Assembly (NCBI GenBank): GCA_017472325.1
Contig: JAFUQM010000029.1
Span: forward strand, 1 to 32,919
Reading direction: 5' to 3'
DNA: 32,919 nucleotides
Origin: Lachnospiraceae bacterium
GTDB taxonomy: Bacteria > Bacillota > Clostridia > Lachnospirales > Lachnospiraceae
Every line of letters starts with the position of its first letter. The stretch's first letter is position 1. Under the pieces are notes generated by a model, which did no database searches, was not told where the DNA came from, and worked only from the letters and a program-made list of their open reading frames with translations. Shown here piece after piece: positions 1 through 8,040 of this stretch. Position numbers and translations under genes: made by a program.

Positions 1-576
1 AAGTGGGAGTGTGGAAATGGACTTCCCGAAGTAGTTTATATGGAACCATTGTGTCAGCTATTAGGCATTACAGTGAACGAGTTATTAGCAGGGGAATCTA
101 TTCCCATATTGGAGCTGATGCGTTCGATTGATATGTCACGTTTGGAGTTGATAAAACAATTAGAGTTTGAACAGTTACGAATGCGCTTATACAAACTGTA
201 TGATATTGAAATTGAAACAATGGAGTCAACAGAGAATGGGGCAGGTGGATTAGCTTATTTTGTAACTGCAGGTGGCGAAAAGTATGTTGTAAAATATCTG
301 AGTGATAATGAGATGAATCATCCGGACATTGAGATTAAAGTTTGCAAAGGAACAACATATCCATATAATGAAGCTCCTTGCAATATACAAAAAGAATCTG
401 CTATTTTACTGGCAAAAATACATGAAGCCATGCCGACAGGTTCGCAAGGCAAGCTTGCTCACTGTCGCGGCATTCGCCGTATGCATCTGAACTCGAATAT
501 GTCTGCCTGTGAGCAAGCTCCCGTCAGACAATTCGGTTCATCTGCGCATGGCTCATTGCTACGCGCAAGCGTTTAG
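1..576 (+). pseudogene. HTH/phosphotransferase-like protein, 5'-partial, truncated and chimeric
   Basis: The frame is open from the first base of the window, so the gene starts upstream. The first ~30 codons look like the end of an XRE helix-turn-helix domain (LCQLLGITVNELLAGE). A linker and a degenerate aminoglycoside-phosphotransferase/CotS-like N-lobe follow (ENGAGGLAYFVTAGGEKYVVKY), then EAP..IQKESAILLAKIHEA. Compared with what I know of that family, the stretch between EIKVC and KGTTYPYNEAP is too short, so an internal deletion is likely. From about base 430 the reading frame runs into a GC-richer structured repeat on the opposite strand, and the last ~50 residues are encoded by that repeat. 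The kinase catalytic HxD and DxD parts are missing. It is almost certainly not a functional enzyme; the HTH part could still be expressed. Confidence 0.6.
430..552 (-). ncRNA. HEARO/omega-RNA-like structured repeat, left copy (orphan)
   Basis: Read on the minus strand, the element starts after ATGA (556-553) with GCCATGC (552-546). After 23 nt comes GGGAGCTTGCTCACA (522-508), and after a further 29 nt GGCGAATGCC (478-469). A closing helix GACAG/CTGTC (466-462 with 439-435) follows. The AGC/GCT hairpin is enclosed by the helix TGTCTG/CAGACA (530-525 with 505-500). The same blocks at exactly the same spacings occur at 31840-31927, where the enclosing helix has a different sequence but still pairs, which is what a conserved RNA shows. 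From memory, HEARO RNAs (guide RNAs of IscB/IsrB) insert after ATGA/GTGA and have this kind of layout; that identification is inference. No IscB/IsrB or TnpA gene is adjacent. Its 3' end is approximate. Confidence 0.5.
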
Positions 577-597
577 TCTGGTGCAGATTATCAAAAA

Positions 598-1419
598 TTA
601 TTCGCGGTTTCCTTTTAAGCTTTCTACCATATCCACTTTAGATACCTTACGTCTTAATAGAAATAAGGAGCCAAAGTAGCTTAGACAAGCAAGAATGGCT
701 GTATACAAGAAGCTTTGTGGGGCAATATATGCTTTCGGTAACACACCGATAAATTCTGCTAGAAAAGCCATGAACCAATTGGTTGATGCAAATACCAATG
801 GAATACTGCAAAGAAATCCGATTGGTAATAAAATATGATTTACCCGCAGTACAATCTGGTTAATCTGTTTATCTCTATAACCTAATACTTTTAGCATAGA
901 AATATTCGTTCTATTTTCAGATACTAACATATTCACAGCTACATAAATGGATGCCATACAAATGATGGCACCTATTCCGATTAGGAAATATACCATGATA
1001 TTCATTTGATTAGACATATTTTGGAATTGTTCTTTGGTATCCGATTTTTTGATTGTTTGGATAATCTTGGAATCGGGTATATCGAGTGCAACATCACTCA
1101 TAATGACATTGTTGACATTTTCATTAACCTGCATGATTGTAGCAATATTGTCTTTATTGCTAAATACTGCATTTTGCATATCATTGTCTATAATACCAGC
1201 AATAGTGACATCGAATTCTTCCAGAGTCAAAGGATTGCAAAGTGTCATGGTATCTCCGGTCCAAACATTCTGTAACATTGCCGTTATACTAGTAACATAA
1301 TAGCCATCTGTAAGACGGATGTTGTTGCCATCTATATCTTTTAAATGAAAATACGGATTGGAATCCGTTGTCCCGATGACGCTAAATTGTTCACCTGCCG
1401 TATTTTCCATTGTGGACAT
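598..1419 (-). pseudogene. FtsX-type ABC permease, C-terminal fragment
   Basis: This is the 3' half of a MacB/FtsX-like ABC exporter permease, in a different frame from the 5' half at 1391-2680. It holds the end of the periplasmic domain (FSVIGTTDSNPY, GIIDNDMQNAVFSN), then three hydrophobic segments around residues 141-165, 195-218 and 232-255, and ends in the usual KVDMVESLKGN tail. The apparent ATG at 1419 has only a poor ribosome site and is probably an accident of the frame. In intact relatives the segment after GVFLGS continues for dozens of residues before this part, so a deletion as well as a frameshift separates the halves. It might still be made as a separate half-protein, but the transporter is more likely inactive. 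Confidence 0.75.
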
Positions 1420-2680
1420 GATAACTGCCTAAGAAAACACCTAAAGAGACTACGAAAGTTCTGGACGGATTGCCGATTAAGGAACGCAATGCATACTTAA
1501 CACGGAAAGAGAGCTTGCTTTTTACTAATATATTTTTGTAATTTTTTTCACCCTGCTCGGAATTGCCGTTTAGTAAGAGTACGGTGTCTTTCTTTAACAA
1601 TTTATGAACTGAACGCATTGCCGCGAATACATACATTATTGTAGGAACGATAATTCCCAAAAGTGCAGCTATAGGATTCAAATGACATTTTATTCGCATC
1701 GGTTCATAATCTGCCAGGCAAATCTCACCGAATGGCTGTGCAAATATGATTGCAAAGAATACTGCCAATATGCCTCCAAATAATCCGGGAATCATGGCAA
1801 AGCCTGCATAATGAAGCATCAATTTACTCTTTTTGTAACCGAGTGCAGCTAAAGTGCCTATCAATTTTTGCTCGGATTTTACTTTTCGATTAATGACAAT
1901 GCTGACAAGAACTACAACAACCAATGGCATAATAGCTAAGATAATATAAGATATCGCAGTAAACATTTCTGCCTGCATCTTTACCATATCAATTCGCATA
2001 TTTTCTTTTGCGGATATGTACGTCCGCATGTAATATTTTTCATTGATTTCTTTGCGGAATTCGGACTGGTTGTTCTTGTTGTAGCGAACGAGATAAAGAC
2101 AGTTTTCGTTTCCTATATTTTCAAATGCTTCATCCGTTACATAGGCAAGATAAAATGTAGTAACATTTTTATAGGAATCGCCTTCGTTTTGCAGCATATA
2201 TAAGTAATCTGGTCTTTGAAAAAATCCGGTCACAGTATAGTTTTTGTTGCCGATTGTTATGTGATCACCTAATGATATTTTGTTAAATACAGCATATCCT
2301 TCTGAGATAATAATCTCATCATTCTGTTTCATATCTCTGCCTTCTGTTACGCTGTAAAGATTGATTTCGCTTGTCTTTTTAAAGACTCTGGCTGTTGTAC
2401 CATCTGTTTCTATATTGCTATAATACTGAGGTTCCAAATTTATGGAATATTCTTCTTCTAGTTTGTTGATGTCCTCTTCTGGAATCGGAAGATAGGTTGT
2501 AAAATTGGCATCCTCCAAATTCTGGGAGGCAAAAAAATCATCACCAAACTGCCAGATAGCTTCACCAGCAATATTCATAATAAAGAACAAAAATAATGTC
2601 ATGATAGTTAATACAGTAGCTGAAATGTAAAATGACAAATTGTTACTTATGCTTCGGGAATATCTCTTATTTAATTTCAT
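1391..2680 (-). pseudogene. FtsX-type ABC permease, N-terminal fragment
   Basis: This is the 5' half of an exporter permease encoded 12 bp after the ATPase gene, with a good GGGAGG ribosome site before the ATG at 2680. Residues ~17-40 form the first membrane helix. A large extracytoplasmic (MacB-PCD-like) domain follows, then three hydrophobic segments of the first FtsX domain (about 240-265, 290-315 and 335-360). The family sequence runs as far as FVVSLGVFLGS and then goes out of frame into SYHVHNGKYGR and a stop. Intact proteins of this type are around 770-800 residues; the two halves together give ~690 usable residues, so some of the middle is lost. The 29-bp overlap with the second half is in another frame. 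Confidence 0.75.
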
Positions 2681-2692
2681 CGTAACCCTCCC

Positions 2693-3391
2693 TTAAAGAA
2701 CCAATTCCGAAGCAGATTTCTTTTCGGTATTGATTTTGTTTTCCTGTGCTTTTCCGTCTTTGATATAAATTACTCTGTCTGCCATCTTCGCAATTGCTTC
2801 ATTATGGGTAATAATAACAGTGGTGGTCTTATATAGATTATTTATTTTTTCAATAAATTCTAAGACGGATTTTGATGATTTTGTGTCTAAAGCACCTGTT
2901 AATTCATCGCATAGAAGCAGCTTCGGATTTTTAATAATTGCTCTGGCAATTGCAACGCGTTGCTGCTGACCGCCAGAAAGCTCTTTTGGAAAACGATTAC
3001 GATATTTTTGCATTCCCATAGCTTCCAATACCTCATCGATATCCAAAGGATTTTCAGAGATATCAGATACTACTTCTATATTTTCTGCTACGGTCAAATC
3101 TGGAATCAGATTATAGAATTGAAATACAAATCCGACATCTTCCTTACGGTAATCGGTAAGCATATTGTTTTTATACCCCGTAAGATTTCTGTTACCTACG
3201 ATAATCTCGCCTTCATCCAAATGGTCTAATCCACCCAGCATATTAAGTAAAGTAGATTTGCCGGAACCGGAAGGTCCTAATATTACACAAATTTCTCCCT
3301 GTTCAATTTCAATATTTGCATGATCAAGTGCATAGACAAGAGATTCTCCTTCTCCGTATTTTTGGGTTGCATTTCTTAAAGTAATAAACAT
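2693..3391 (-). CDS. ABC transporter ATP-binding protein (MacB/LolD-like)
   Basis: This is the 232-residue ATPase of an FtsX-type exporter. It has Walker A GPSGSGKST (about residues 39-47), Q-loop FVFQFYNL, signature LSGGQQQR, Walker B LLLCDELTGALD and an H-loop ITHN, so it is intact. The start at 3391 has an excellent ribosome site (AGGAGGAAGG). It is the first gene after a leader holding a yybP-ykoY-type aptamer and a terminator, so its expression is likely to respond to Mn2+. Its permease partner immediately downstream is broken, so this protein may have no partner. Substrate is unknown: the family exports peptides, lipids or antibiotics. The riboswitch suggests a metal-stress role, but that is inference. 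Confidence 0.93.
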   Translation of the reverse strand: MFITLRNATQKYGEGESLVYALDHANIEIEQGEICVILGPSGSGKSTLLNMLGGLDHLDEGEIIVGNRNLTGYKNNMLTDYRKEDVGFVFQFYNLIPDLTVAENIEVVSDISENPLDIDEVLEAMGMQKYRNRFPKELSGGQQQRVAIARAIIKNPKLLLCDELTGALDTKSSKSVLEFIEKINNLYKTTTVIITHNEAIAKMADRVIYIKDGKAQENKINTEKKSASELVL

Positions 3392-3422
3392 GTTCCTTCC
3401 TCCTGATTTTGAAATATAAAAA

Positions 3423-3454
3423 ACCCAAGTACAGTATCTAAACTATACTTGGGT
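3423..3454 (-). terminator. Intrinsic terminator in the ABC-transporter leader (riboswitch expression platform)
   Basis: On the minus strand ACCCAAGTA (3454-3446) pairs with TACTTGGGT (3431-3423), extended by AG/CT pairs, and is followed directly by a run of six T. It lies between the aptamer at 3499-3581 and the ribosome site of the ATPase gene. That position fits an attenuator whose formation depends on the aptamer, not the end of an upstream gene. Confidence 0.8.
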
Positions 3455-3498
3455 ACATATCTTATCATATATGGACTGCATGCATAGTTTGAGCTATA

Positions 3499-3581
3499 CA
3501 TGAGTCTCGCAATTTAAAACAAGCCAGACCAAAAGGTCAGTATGTTGACTTGCTACGATATACGCTTGCTACTCCCTCATG
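3499..3581 (-). promoter_or_regulatory. yybP-ykoY-type (Mn2+) riboswitch aptamer
   Basis: The outer helix P1 is CATGAG (3581-3576) with CTCATG (3504-3499). Directly inside it are the family's two conserved loops, GGGAGTAGC on the 5' side and GCGAGAC on the 3' side. In the Mn2+ riboswitch family these loops dock to bind the metal. A further helix CAAGTC/GGCTTG capped by GACC-TTTT-GGTC lies between them, as in the family. Established family members switch on Mn2+ exporters and related membrane proteins. Here the downstream gene is an ABC ATPase on the same strand. The loops and P1 are seen directly; the ligand is inferred from the family. Confidence 0.77.
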
Positions 3582-3598
3582 GGAATTTTATTGTTCAT

Positions 3599-3628
3599 AC
3601 TTTAACATTAGATATTACGATTTGTCAA
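3599..3628 (-). promoter_or_regulatory. Candidate promoter for the riboswitch leader
   Basis: On the minus strand TTGACA (3628-3623) is a perfect -35 box. About 18 nt later TAAAGT (3604-3599) is a weak -10 box. It sits just downstream of the AEC gene stop and 18 nt before the P1 helix of the aptamer, where a promoter is expected. Confidence 0.45.
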
Positions 3629-3661
3629 TATTTTCTTAAATCAAATTATGAACTATTTATA

Positions 3662-4609
3662 TTAGATGAAGGAAAAACTTTTCAATATAAATATGATAAA
3701 TGTCAGTGTTATGGAAGATAGTAATGTTGTTGTAACAACGATTCCGGATGCCAATATACTATCGTTACCCATATTTTTTGCCATAATGTAGGAACTGACC
3801 GTTGTTGGAGCACCTGTTAAAATCAATAATGCAACCAATTCTTCATTTCTAAATCCCATTGAAATTGCTAAAGGAAGAAAAATGCCTGGAATTACGATTA
3901 ATTTAATGATGGAAGCAATGATAGTAGGTTTCCATTTTGCAAGTGCTGACCCAGTAGAAAATCCTGCACCTATTGCAATCAGTGCCAATGGTGTGGATAG
4001 ATTTGCAACGCTTGTCATGGCTTTTTCCAGAATCACTGGAAACTGTACTTCCAATAATGCAAATGGAATGCCGGCGAAAATACCGATGATAATCGGATTG
4101 GTTACAATTACTTTTAGTGTTTTTACGACCAGCGCTTTGGTATCTGTTTCGCCTGCATTGGCGCTTCGTATTAGTACGATGACAGAAAAAATATTAAATA
4201 GAGGAATAGAAGCTACAATCATCATGGGAACCAATCCGGCATCACCATATATGTTTTCGGCAAATGCAATGCCAAGTATTGCGGCGCTTCCGCGAAAGCT
4301 ACCCTGCACAAAACTTCCAATCATGCGTTTGTCTCTTAGAAAGCATTCTGCAAGCAACCAGGTTACACCAAAAAACACACAGGTGCCAAAGAAGCAGAAT
4401 AAAACAAATTTTAGGTCGAAATCTTGTGATAAATTAGCATTAGCAATATCTTGAAATACTAGCACGGGCAATGCAACCTTGAATACTAGTTTATCTGCAA
4501 TTTTTACAAATTCGTCAGTGACAAATTTTATCCGTTTCAACCACCATCCAAGTATCATTACTAGAAATACTGGCATAGTGGCATTGATACTATATATAAA
4601 ATTACTCAT
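3662..4609 (-). CDS. AEC-family (auxin efflux carrier-like) permease
   Basis: This is a 315-residue integral membrane protein with about ten hydrophobic helices. The N-terminus (INATMPVFLVMILGWWLKRI) and the pattern of two five-helix halves are typical of the AEC/BASS-fold family, as are the conserved PTTVSSYIMAKNMGND motif and the hydrophobic C-terminus. In bacteria such carriers export or take up organic acids such as malate or malonate; the substrate cannot be read from the sequence. It follows the MgtC-like gene on the same strand after 35 bp, so the two may be co-transcribed. The ribosome site before the ATG at 4609 (AAAGG, about 12 nt away) is mediocre. Confidence 0.88.
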   Translation of the reverse strand: MSNFIYSINATMPVFLVMILGWWLKRIKFVTDEFVKIADKLVFKVALPVLVFQDIANANLSQDFDLKFVLFCFFGTCVFFGVTWLLAECFLRDKRMIGSFVQGSFRGSAAILGIAFAENIYGDAGLVPMMIVASIPLFNIFSVIVLIRSANAGETDTKALVVKTLKVIVTNPIIIGIFAGIPFALLEVQFPVILEKAMTSVANLSTPLALIAIGAGFSTGSALAKWKPTIIASIIKLIVIPGIFLPLAISMGFRNEELVALLILTGAPTTVSSYIMAKNMGNDSILASGIVVTTTLLSSITLTFIIFILKSFSFI

Positions 4610-4644
4610 ACTCTGTTTGCGCCTTTATATTTAAAATATAGAAT

Positions 4645-5334
4645 TTATAGTTTCTCTACAAAAGTCACATCTTCCATACTTCCGATAATGGAAAGCATTT
4701 CTTCGTGAGTTCTTTTCTTGTGACTTTCTAAAGTGAGTACAACACTTAGCTCGCCTGTTTTCAGGTGCTTGTTTTTATTAATCTGTATATTGGATATTTC
4801 AAAATCATGTTCTCTGGCATAAGTCAAAAACGTGCTAAATAGTTTCTTTCCATTGAATTCCAGATAAACATCTATTATATTAGAGCGTTTGCGGATAATG
4901 CTGTCCGTTTTTTCCAAAAACTCCATAATAAGGAAAACAATAATTCCGCCAACGATGGCACCCTCGTAAAAACCTGTACCAATGGCAAGACCGCAGCAGG
5001 CAGAAGTCCACATTCCGGCTGCAGTAGTGATGCCTTTAATCTGTTGTCTGCCTGTTACCATGATAGTTCCGGCACCAAGAAAACCGATGCCGCTGATAAC
5101 CTGTGCTCCCATTCTAGTTGGGTCAGACGCACCGAATATCTGATATACATATTGATTGGTCATCATGACAATGCTGGAGCCAAGACACACTAAGATGTAG
5201 GTGCGGAAGCCGGCAGGACGATTATTTTTACCACGCTCTAACCCTAGTATCCCACCGATAATCAGCGACAATAAAATTCTAAGACAGATAGATGCAATAT
5301 TAAGTTCTCTCAAATAATCCAGACCCTCTATCAT
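4645..5334 (-). CDS. MgtC/SapB family membrane protein
   Basis: This is a 229-residue protein with about four to five N-terminal membrane helices. It contains the family's hallmark block LRILLSLIIGGILGLERG..NRPAGFRTYILVCLGS and later QVISGIGFLGAGTI and GITTAAGMWTSA. Residues ~145-229 form a soluble ACT-like tail, as in longer MgtC proteins. MgtC of Salmonella acts on membrane ATP synthase and Mg2+/phosphate homeostasis in the host; most Firmicutes homologues are uncharacterised. The start at 5334 has a GGGAG ribosome site 9 nt upstream. A minus-strand TATAAT lies within the following 50 bp, but I see no good -35 partner. Confidence 0.92.
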   Translation of the reverse strand: MIEGLDYLRELNIASICLRILLSLIIGGILGLERGKNNRPAGFRTYILVCLGSSIVMMTNQYVYQIFGASDPTRMGAQVISGIGFLGAGTIMVTGRQQIKGITTAAGMWTSACCGLAIGTGFYEGAIVGGIIVFLIMEFLEKTDSIIRKRSNIIDVYLEFNGKKLFSTFLTYAREHDFEISNIQINKNKHLKTGELSVVLTLESHKKRTHEEMLSIIGSMEDVTFVEKL

Positions 5335-5420
5335 GTAAGATTCTCCCTTTCGCTTTTAAAAGTTCATTCTGATTATAGTATAACAAAATAAAGAAAATTT
5401 GAAAATCTAAAATTAACAGG

Positions 5421-5486
5421 CAGTGGTATGTGACGGGCAGAGGTAGAGTGTTTTCAACTGAACAAATTTATGAGATAATATGGAAT
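5421..5486 (+). pseudogene. Fossil of an OmpR/PhoB-type winged-helix domain
   Basis: The translation in the LacI frame reads GRGRVFSTEQIYEIIWN around 5436-5486. This closely resembles the region of OmpR-family response regulators that usually reads GRVFSxEQIYExIWG. Nothing of the receiver domain or the rest of the winged helix remains. It is open in frame with the LacI gene that follows, so an automatic caller may fuse it to that protein as a false N-terminus of 37 residues. It is best read as the remnant of a decayed regulator. Confidence 0.45.
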
Positions 5487-5540
5487 GTGAGAGCGATTGG
5501 TCCAATAAGACAGCTTATAGAAAGGTATACAATATTCAAT

Positions 5541-6539
5541 ATGGAAGAACATCGTGTGAGAATTAGTGATATTGCGGAGGAGCTGGGATTAAGCTCTGCT
5601 ACTGTGTCAAATGTGCTACATGGAAAAACAAAAAAAGTATCTGACGAAACGATTAAGCGTGTACAGGCATTGCTAGAGGAGCGTCAATATATTCCAAGTA
5701 TGGCAGGGGTATTGCTTGCGCAGAATTCCTCCAAAATTATTGGAGTGGTAATCAATGACCATGAAAAATACGAAAACCATACGCTGGAAGATGTTTTTAT
5801 TGCATCTTCCCTCAATCATCTATCCACGGAGATTGAGCGGGAAGGTTTATTTATGATGGTAAAGAAGATTAAAGACATAGAGGATATTATCAAATTTGCT
5901 TCTATGTGGAATATGGATGGACTTGTTGTAATAGGATTTTGTGACCAGGATTATATGTATTTGCGAAGTCATATGCGAATTCCATTTGTAGTATATGATG
6001 GATACTGTGAAAATCCAGAAGGTATATTTAACATAACAATTGATAATTTTGATGGCGGATATCAAGTTGGTCAATATTTTAAGGCAAATGGTCATAAGCG
6101 CGCTCTTTGCATTGCAGACAATGATATTTGTGTGGACAAAGAGCGTTATGAAGGTTTTTGTGCAGCCTTTGGAAAGGAAAATACAGAATTTTGCATTATA
6201 CCGATGAAGAAAAAGGAACGTTGGAGATTTTATGAGGAGCAGCTTCCCTTATTCCGCGAGGTTACGGCAGTATTTGCTGTTTCGGATTATTATGCAATTG
6301 ATCTCATACATTTTTTGAAGGAAAATCATTTTTTGATACCAGAAGAACTATCGGTTGCAGGTTTTGACGATATTCCGATGTGTGAGCAGGTAACACCAAC
6401 ATTGACCTCGGTAAGGCAGGATGGTGCAATGCGTGCAAAACTTGCAATTGAAAAATTAAGAGAAATGAAGCAGAGAAAAAATACGTGTTCCAGCATCAGA
6501 CTTCCCGTTACGCTTGTAGAACGAGCAAGCACAAAATAG
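5541..6539 (+). CDS. LacI-family transcriptional regulator
   Basis: This is a 332-residue DNA-binding repressor. Residues ~6-27 are the LacI helix-turn-helix (ISDIAEELGLSSATVSNVLHG) with the hinge-helix region after it. The rest is a periplasmic-binding-protein fold, with DGLVVIGF, a C-terminal VAGFDDIPMCEQVTPTLTSVRQD and LVER near the end. I chose the ATG at 5541 because the family starts a few residues before the HTH; the longer open frame from GTG 5430 adds a fossil of another protein. The ribosome site (GAAAGG) is rather far away. Ligand is unknown; most members sense sugars, and galK-galT lies 2.5 kb downstream. A perfect 12-bp hairpin ends the gene, so it is a separate unit from the MATE gene. 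Confidence 0.88.
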   Translation: MEEHRVRISDIAEELGLSSATVSNVLHGKTKKVSDETIKRVQALLEERQYIPSMAGVLLAQNSSKIIGVVINDHEKYENHTLEDVFIASSLNHLSTEIEREGLFMMVKKIKDIEDIIKFASMWNMDGLVVIGFCDQDYMYLRSHMRIPFVVYDGYCENPEGIFNITIDNFDGGYQVGQYFKANGHKRALCIADNDICVDKERYEGFCAAFGKENTEFCIIPMKKKERWRFYEEQLPLFREVTAVFAVSDYYAIDLIHFLKENHFLIPEELSVAGFDDIPMCEQVTPTLTSVRQDGAMRAKLAIEKLREMKQRKNTCSSIRLPVTLVERASTK

Positions 6540-6571
6540 GGTGTATTTGTGAATTGTGTACAAATACACCC
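6539..6571 (+). terminator. Hairpin terminator after the LacI gene
   Basis: GGGTGTATTTGT (6539-6550) and ACAAATACACCC (6560-6571) form a perfect 12-bp stem with a 9-nt loop, starting on the last base of the stop codon. The following TGTTAATTTT is only a weak T tract, so termination may be partial. Confidence 0.65.
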
Positions 6572-6663
6572 TGTTAATTTTGGCTGAGGTTATGCGTTTA
6601 ACCATTGAAGCCTTCTAAGTGTAAAGATAAAATAAGACTATAGAACTCGATGGAGGTAGTGAT

Positions 6664-8010
6664 ATGAAAGAGAAAAGTAATTTCTTAAAAGAGGTATGTA
6701 GTCTTGCCATTCCTGTTGCGCTGCAATCTATGCTGCAGGCATCTTTTGGTATTGTGGATCAGATTATGATTGGTCAGCTTGGGAGTGTCAGCGTGGCAGG
6801 TGTCGGATTTGCCGGAAAATTTTCCTCTATTTATTCGGTTGTGGTTGCTGCAATAGGTGCTGTGGCTGGCATTATGATTTCGCAGTATATGGGACAAAAT
6901 AACAAGAAAGAAATTAAGAGAAGTTTCTATTTGAATTTGTGGTTAGCATTTGGACTTGCTGCTTTCTTTACTGTAGGCTGTATTGTGATTCCGGATAAGA
7001 TTATGGGATTATATACGAAAGATGTGCAGACAGTTTATGCTGCAGCTCAATATTTACAAATTGTGGCTATAACATTTTTGCCTGTCGCAGGCGCAACTTT
7101 ATTGTCCACAATGTTTCGTTGTATGGAGAAGGCACAGTTTCCGCTTTATGCAAGTATTGCTGCAGCAGTTTTAAATACAGGCCTCAATTATATATTGATA
7201 TTTGGAAAATGTGGCTTTGCGCCTATGGGAGCGCAGGGAGCAGCGATTGCAACCGTTATCTCACAGTTTGCAAACTGCGGAATTATGTTAGTGATGATGT
7301 GTGGGCATGGAGAATTGTTAAAAAGCGGAAAGCAAAAGGAGAACTTTGCGAAGTTTAACTGGAGGCAATATGCAACGATGCTCTTACCGATTTTAGTATG
7401 CGAGTTTATGTGGAGTCTGGGAGAAAATGTGTATGCAGCAATTTATGGTCATATGGGAACGGATGCAAGTGCTGCGATGACATTGATAAATCCTGTACAG
7501 GGACTGATGATAGGAGCACTCTGTGGATTATCGCAGGCTGCCGGTGTTATCATTGGCAAAAAGCTGGGAAATAAGCAGTATGAGGATGCTTATAAAGCTT
7601 CAAAAAAATTAATTTTGTATGGATTTGTCGGATCAACAATTTTATCTGTTGTCATTCTTGTAACAAATACATACTATGTTGAAATATATCAGGTGGAAAA
7701 TTCTGTCAAAGCGCTTACAAGTCAAATTCTGATTGCCTATGCACTTGTTGCGCCATTTAAAGTATTAAATATGATTGTTGGTGGAGGGATTATCCGAAGT
7801 GGTGGCAAGACAAAATATGTCATGATAATTGACATGATTGGTACATGGGGATTTGGCGTGCCATTAGGTCTGATAAGTGCTTTTGCGTTGCATCTATCTA
7901 TTCCATATGTCTACTTTATTTTATCATTGGAAGAATGTGTACGATTTATCATCTCAATTGTAGTACTTAGGAAAAAGAAATGGATGCAAAGTCTGACAAC
8001 TGTGGTATAA
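6664..8010 (+). CDS. MATE-family multidrug/Na+ antiporter
   Basis: This is a 448-residue membrane protein with twelve predicted helices and the N-terminal pattern of MATE exporters (SLAIPVALQSMLQASFGIVDQIMIGQLG, then ISQYMGQNN). The internal repeat is visible in the second half (ALCGLSQAAGVIIGKKLGNKQ). MATE proteins export cationic drugs or metabolites using Na+ or H+. The start has a clear GGAGG at 6652-6656. The gap before it (6572-6663) holds a small inverted repeat, GGTTA/TAACC (6588-6603), that might be an operator, perhaps for the LacI protein next door; that is a guess. The AraC regulator starts 30 bp after the stop and may be co-transcribed. Confidence 0.92.
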   Translation: MKEKSNFLKEVCSLAIPVALQSMLQASFGIVDQIMIGQLGSVSVAGVGFAGKFSSIYSVVVAAIGAVAGIMISQYMGQNNKKEIKRSFYLNLWLAFGLAAFFTVGCIVIPDKIMGLYTKDVQTVYAAAQYLQIVAITFLPVAGATLLSTMFRCMEKAQFPLYASIAAAVLNTGLNYILIFGKCGFAPMGAQGAAIATVISQFANCGIMLVMMCGHGELLKSGKQKENFAKFNWRQYATMLLPILVCEFMWSLGENVYAAIYGHMGTDASAAMTLINPVQGLMIGALCGLSQAAGVIIGKKLGNKQYEDAYKASKKLILYGFVGSTILSVVILVTNTYYVEIYQVENSVKALTSQILIAYALVAPFKVLNMIVGGGIIRSGGKTKYVMIIDMIGTWGFGVPLGLISAFALHLSIPYVYFILSLEECVRFIISIVVLRKKKWMQSLTTVV

Positions 8011-8040
8011 TAAAGTATCGCATATTTTCAGGAGGTGCTT

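Noticed and set aside
430..552. Left structured repeat as an IS200/IS605 insertion with its transposase
   Set aside because: No TnpA, TnpB, IscB or IsrB reading frame was found on either side; only the RNA-like part is present.
3882..4454. 190-residue open frame antisense to the AEC permease
   Set aside because: It is the mirror of a well-supported membrane protein and has no family motifs.
5430..5540. GTG 5430 as the start of the LacI-family protein
   Set aside because: The extra 37 residues resemble an OmpR winged helix, and LacI proteins start a few residues before their HTH, which fits ATG 5541.
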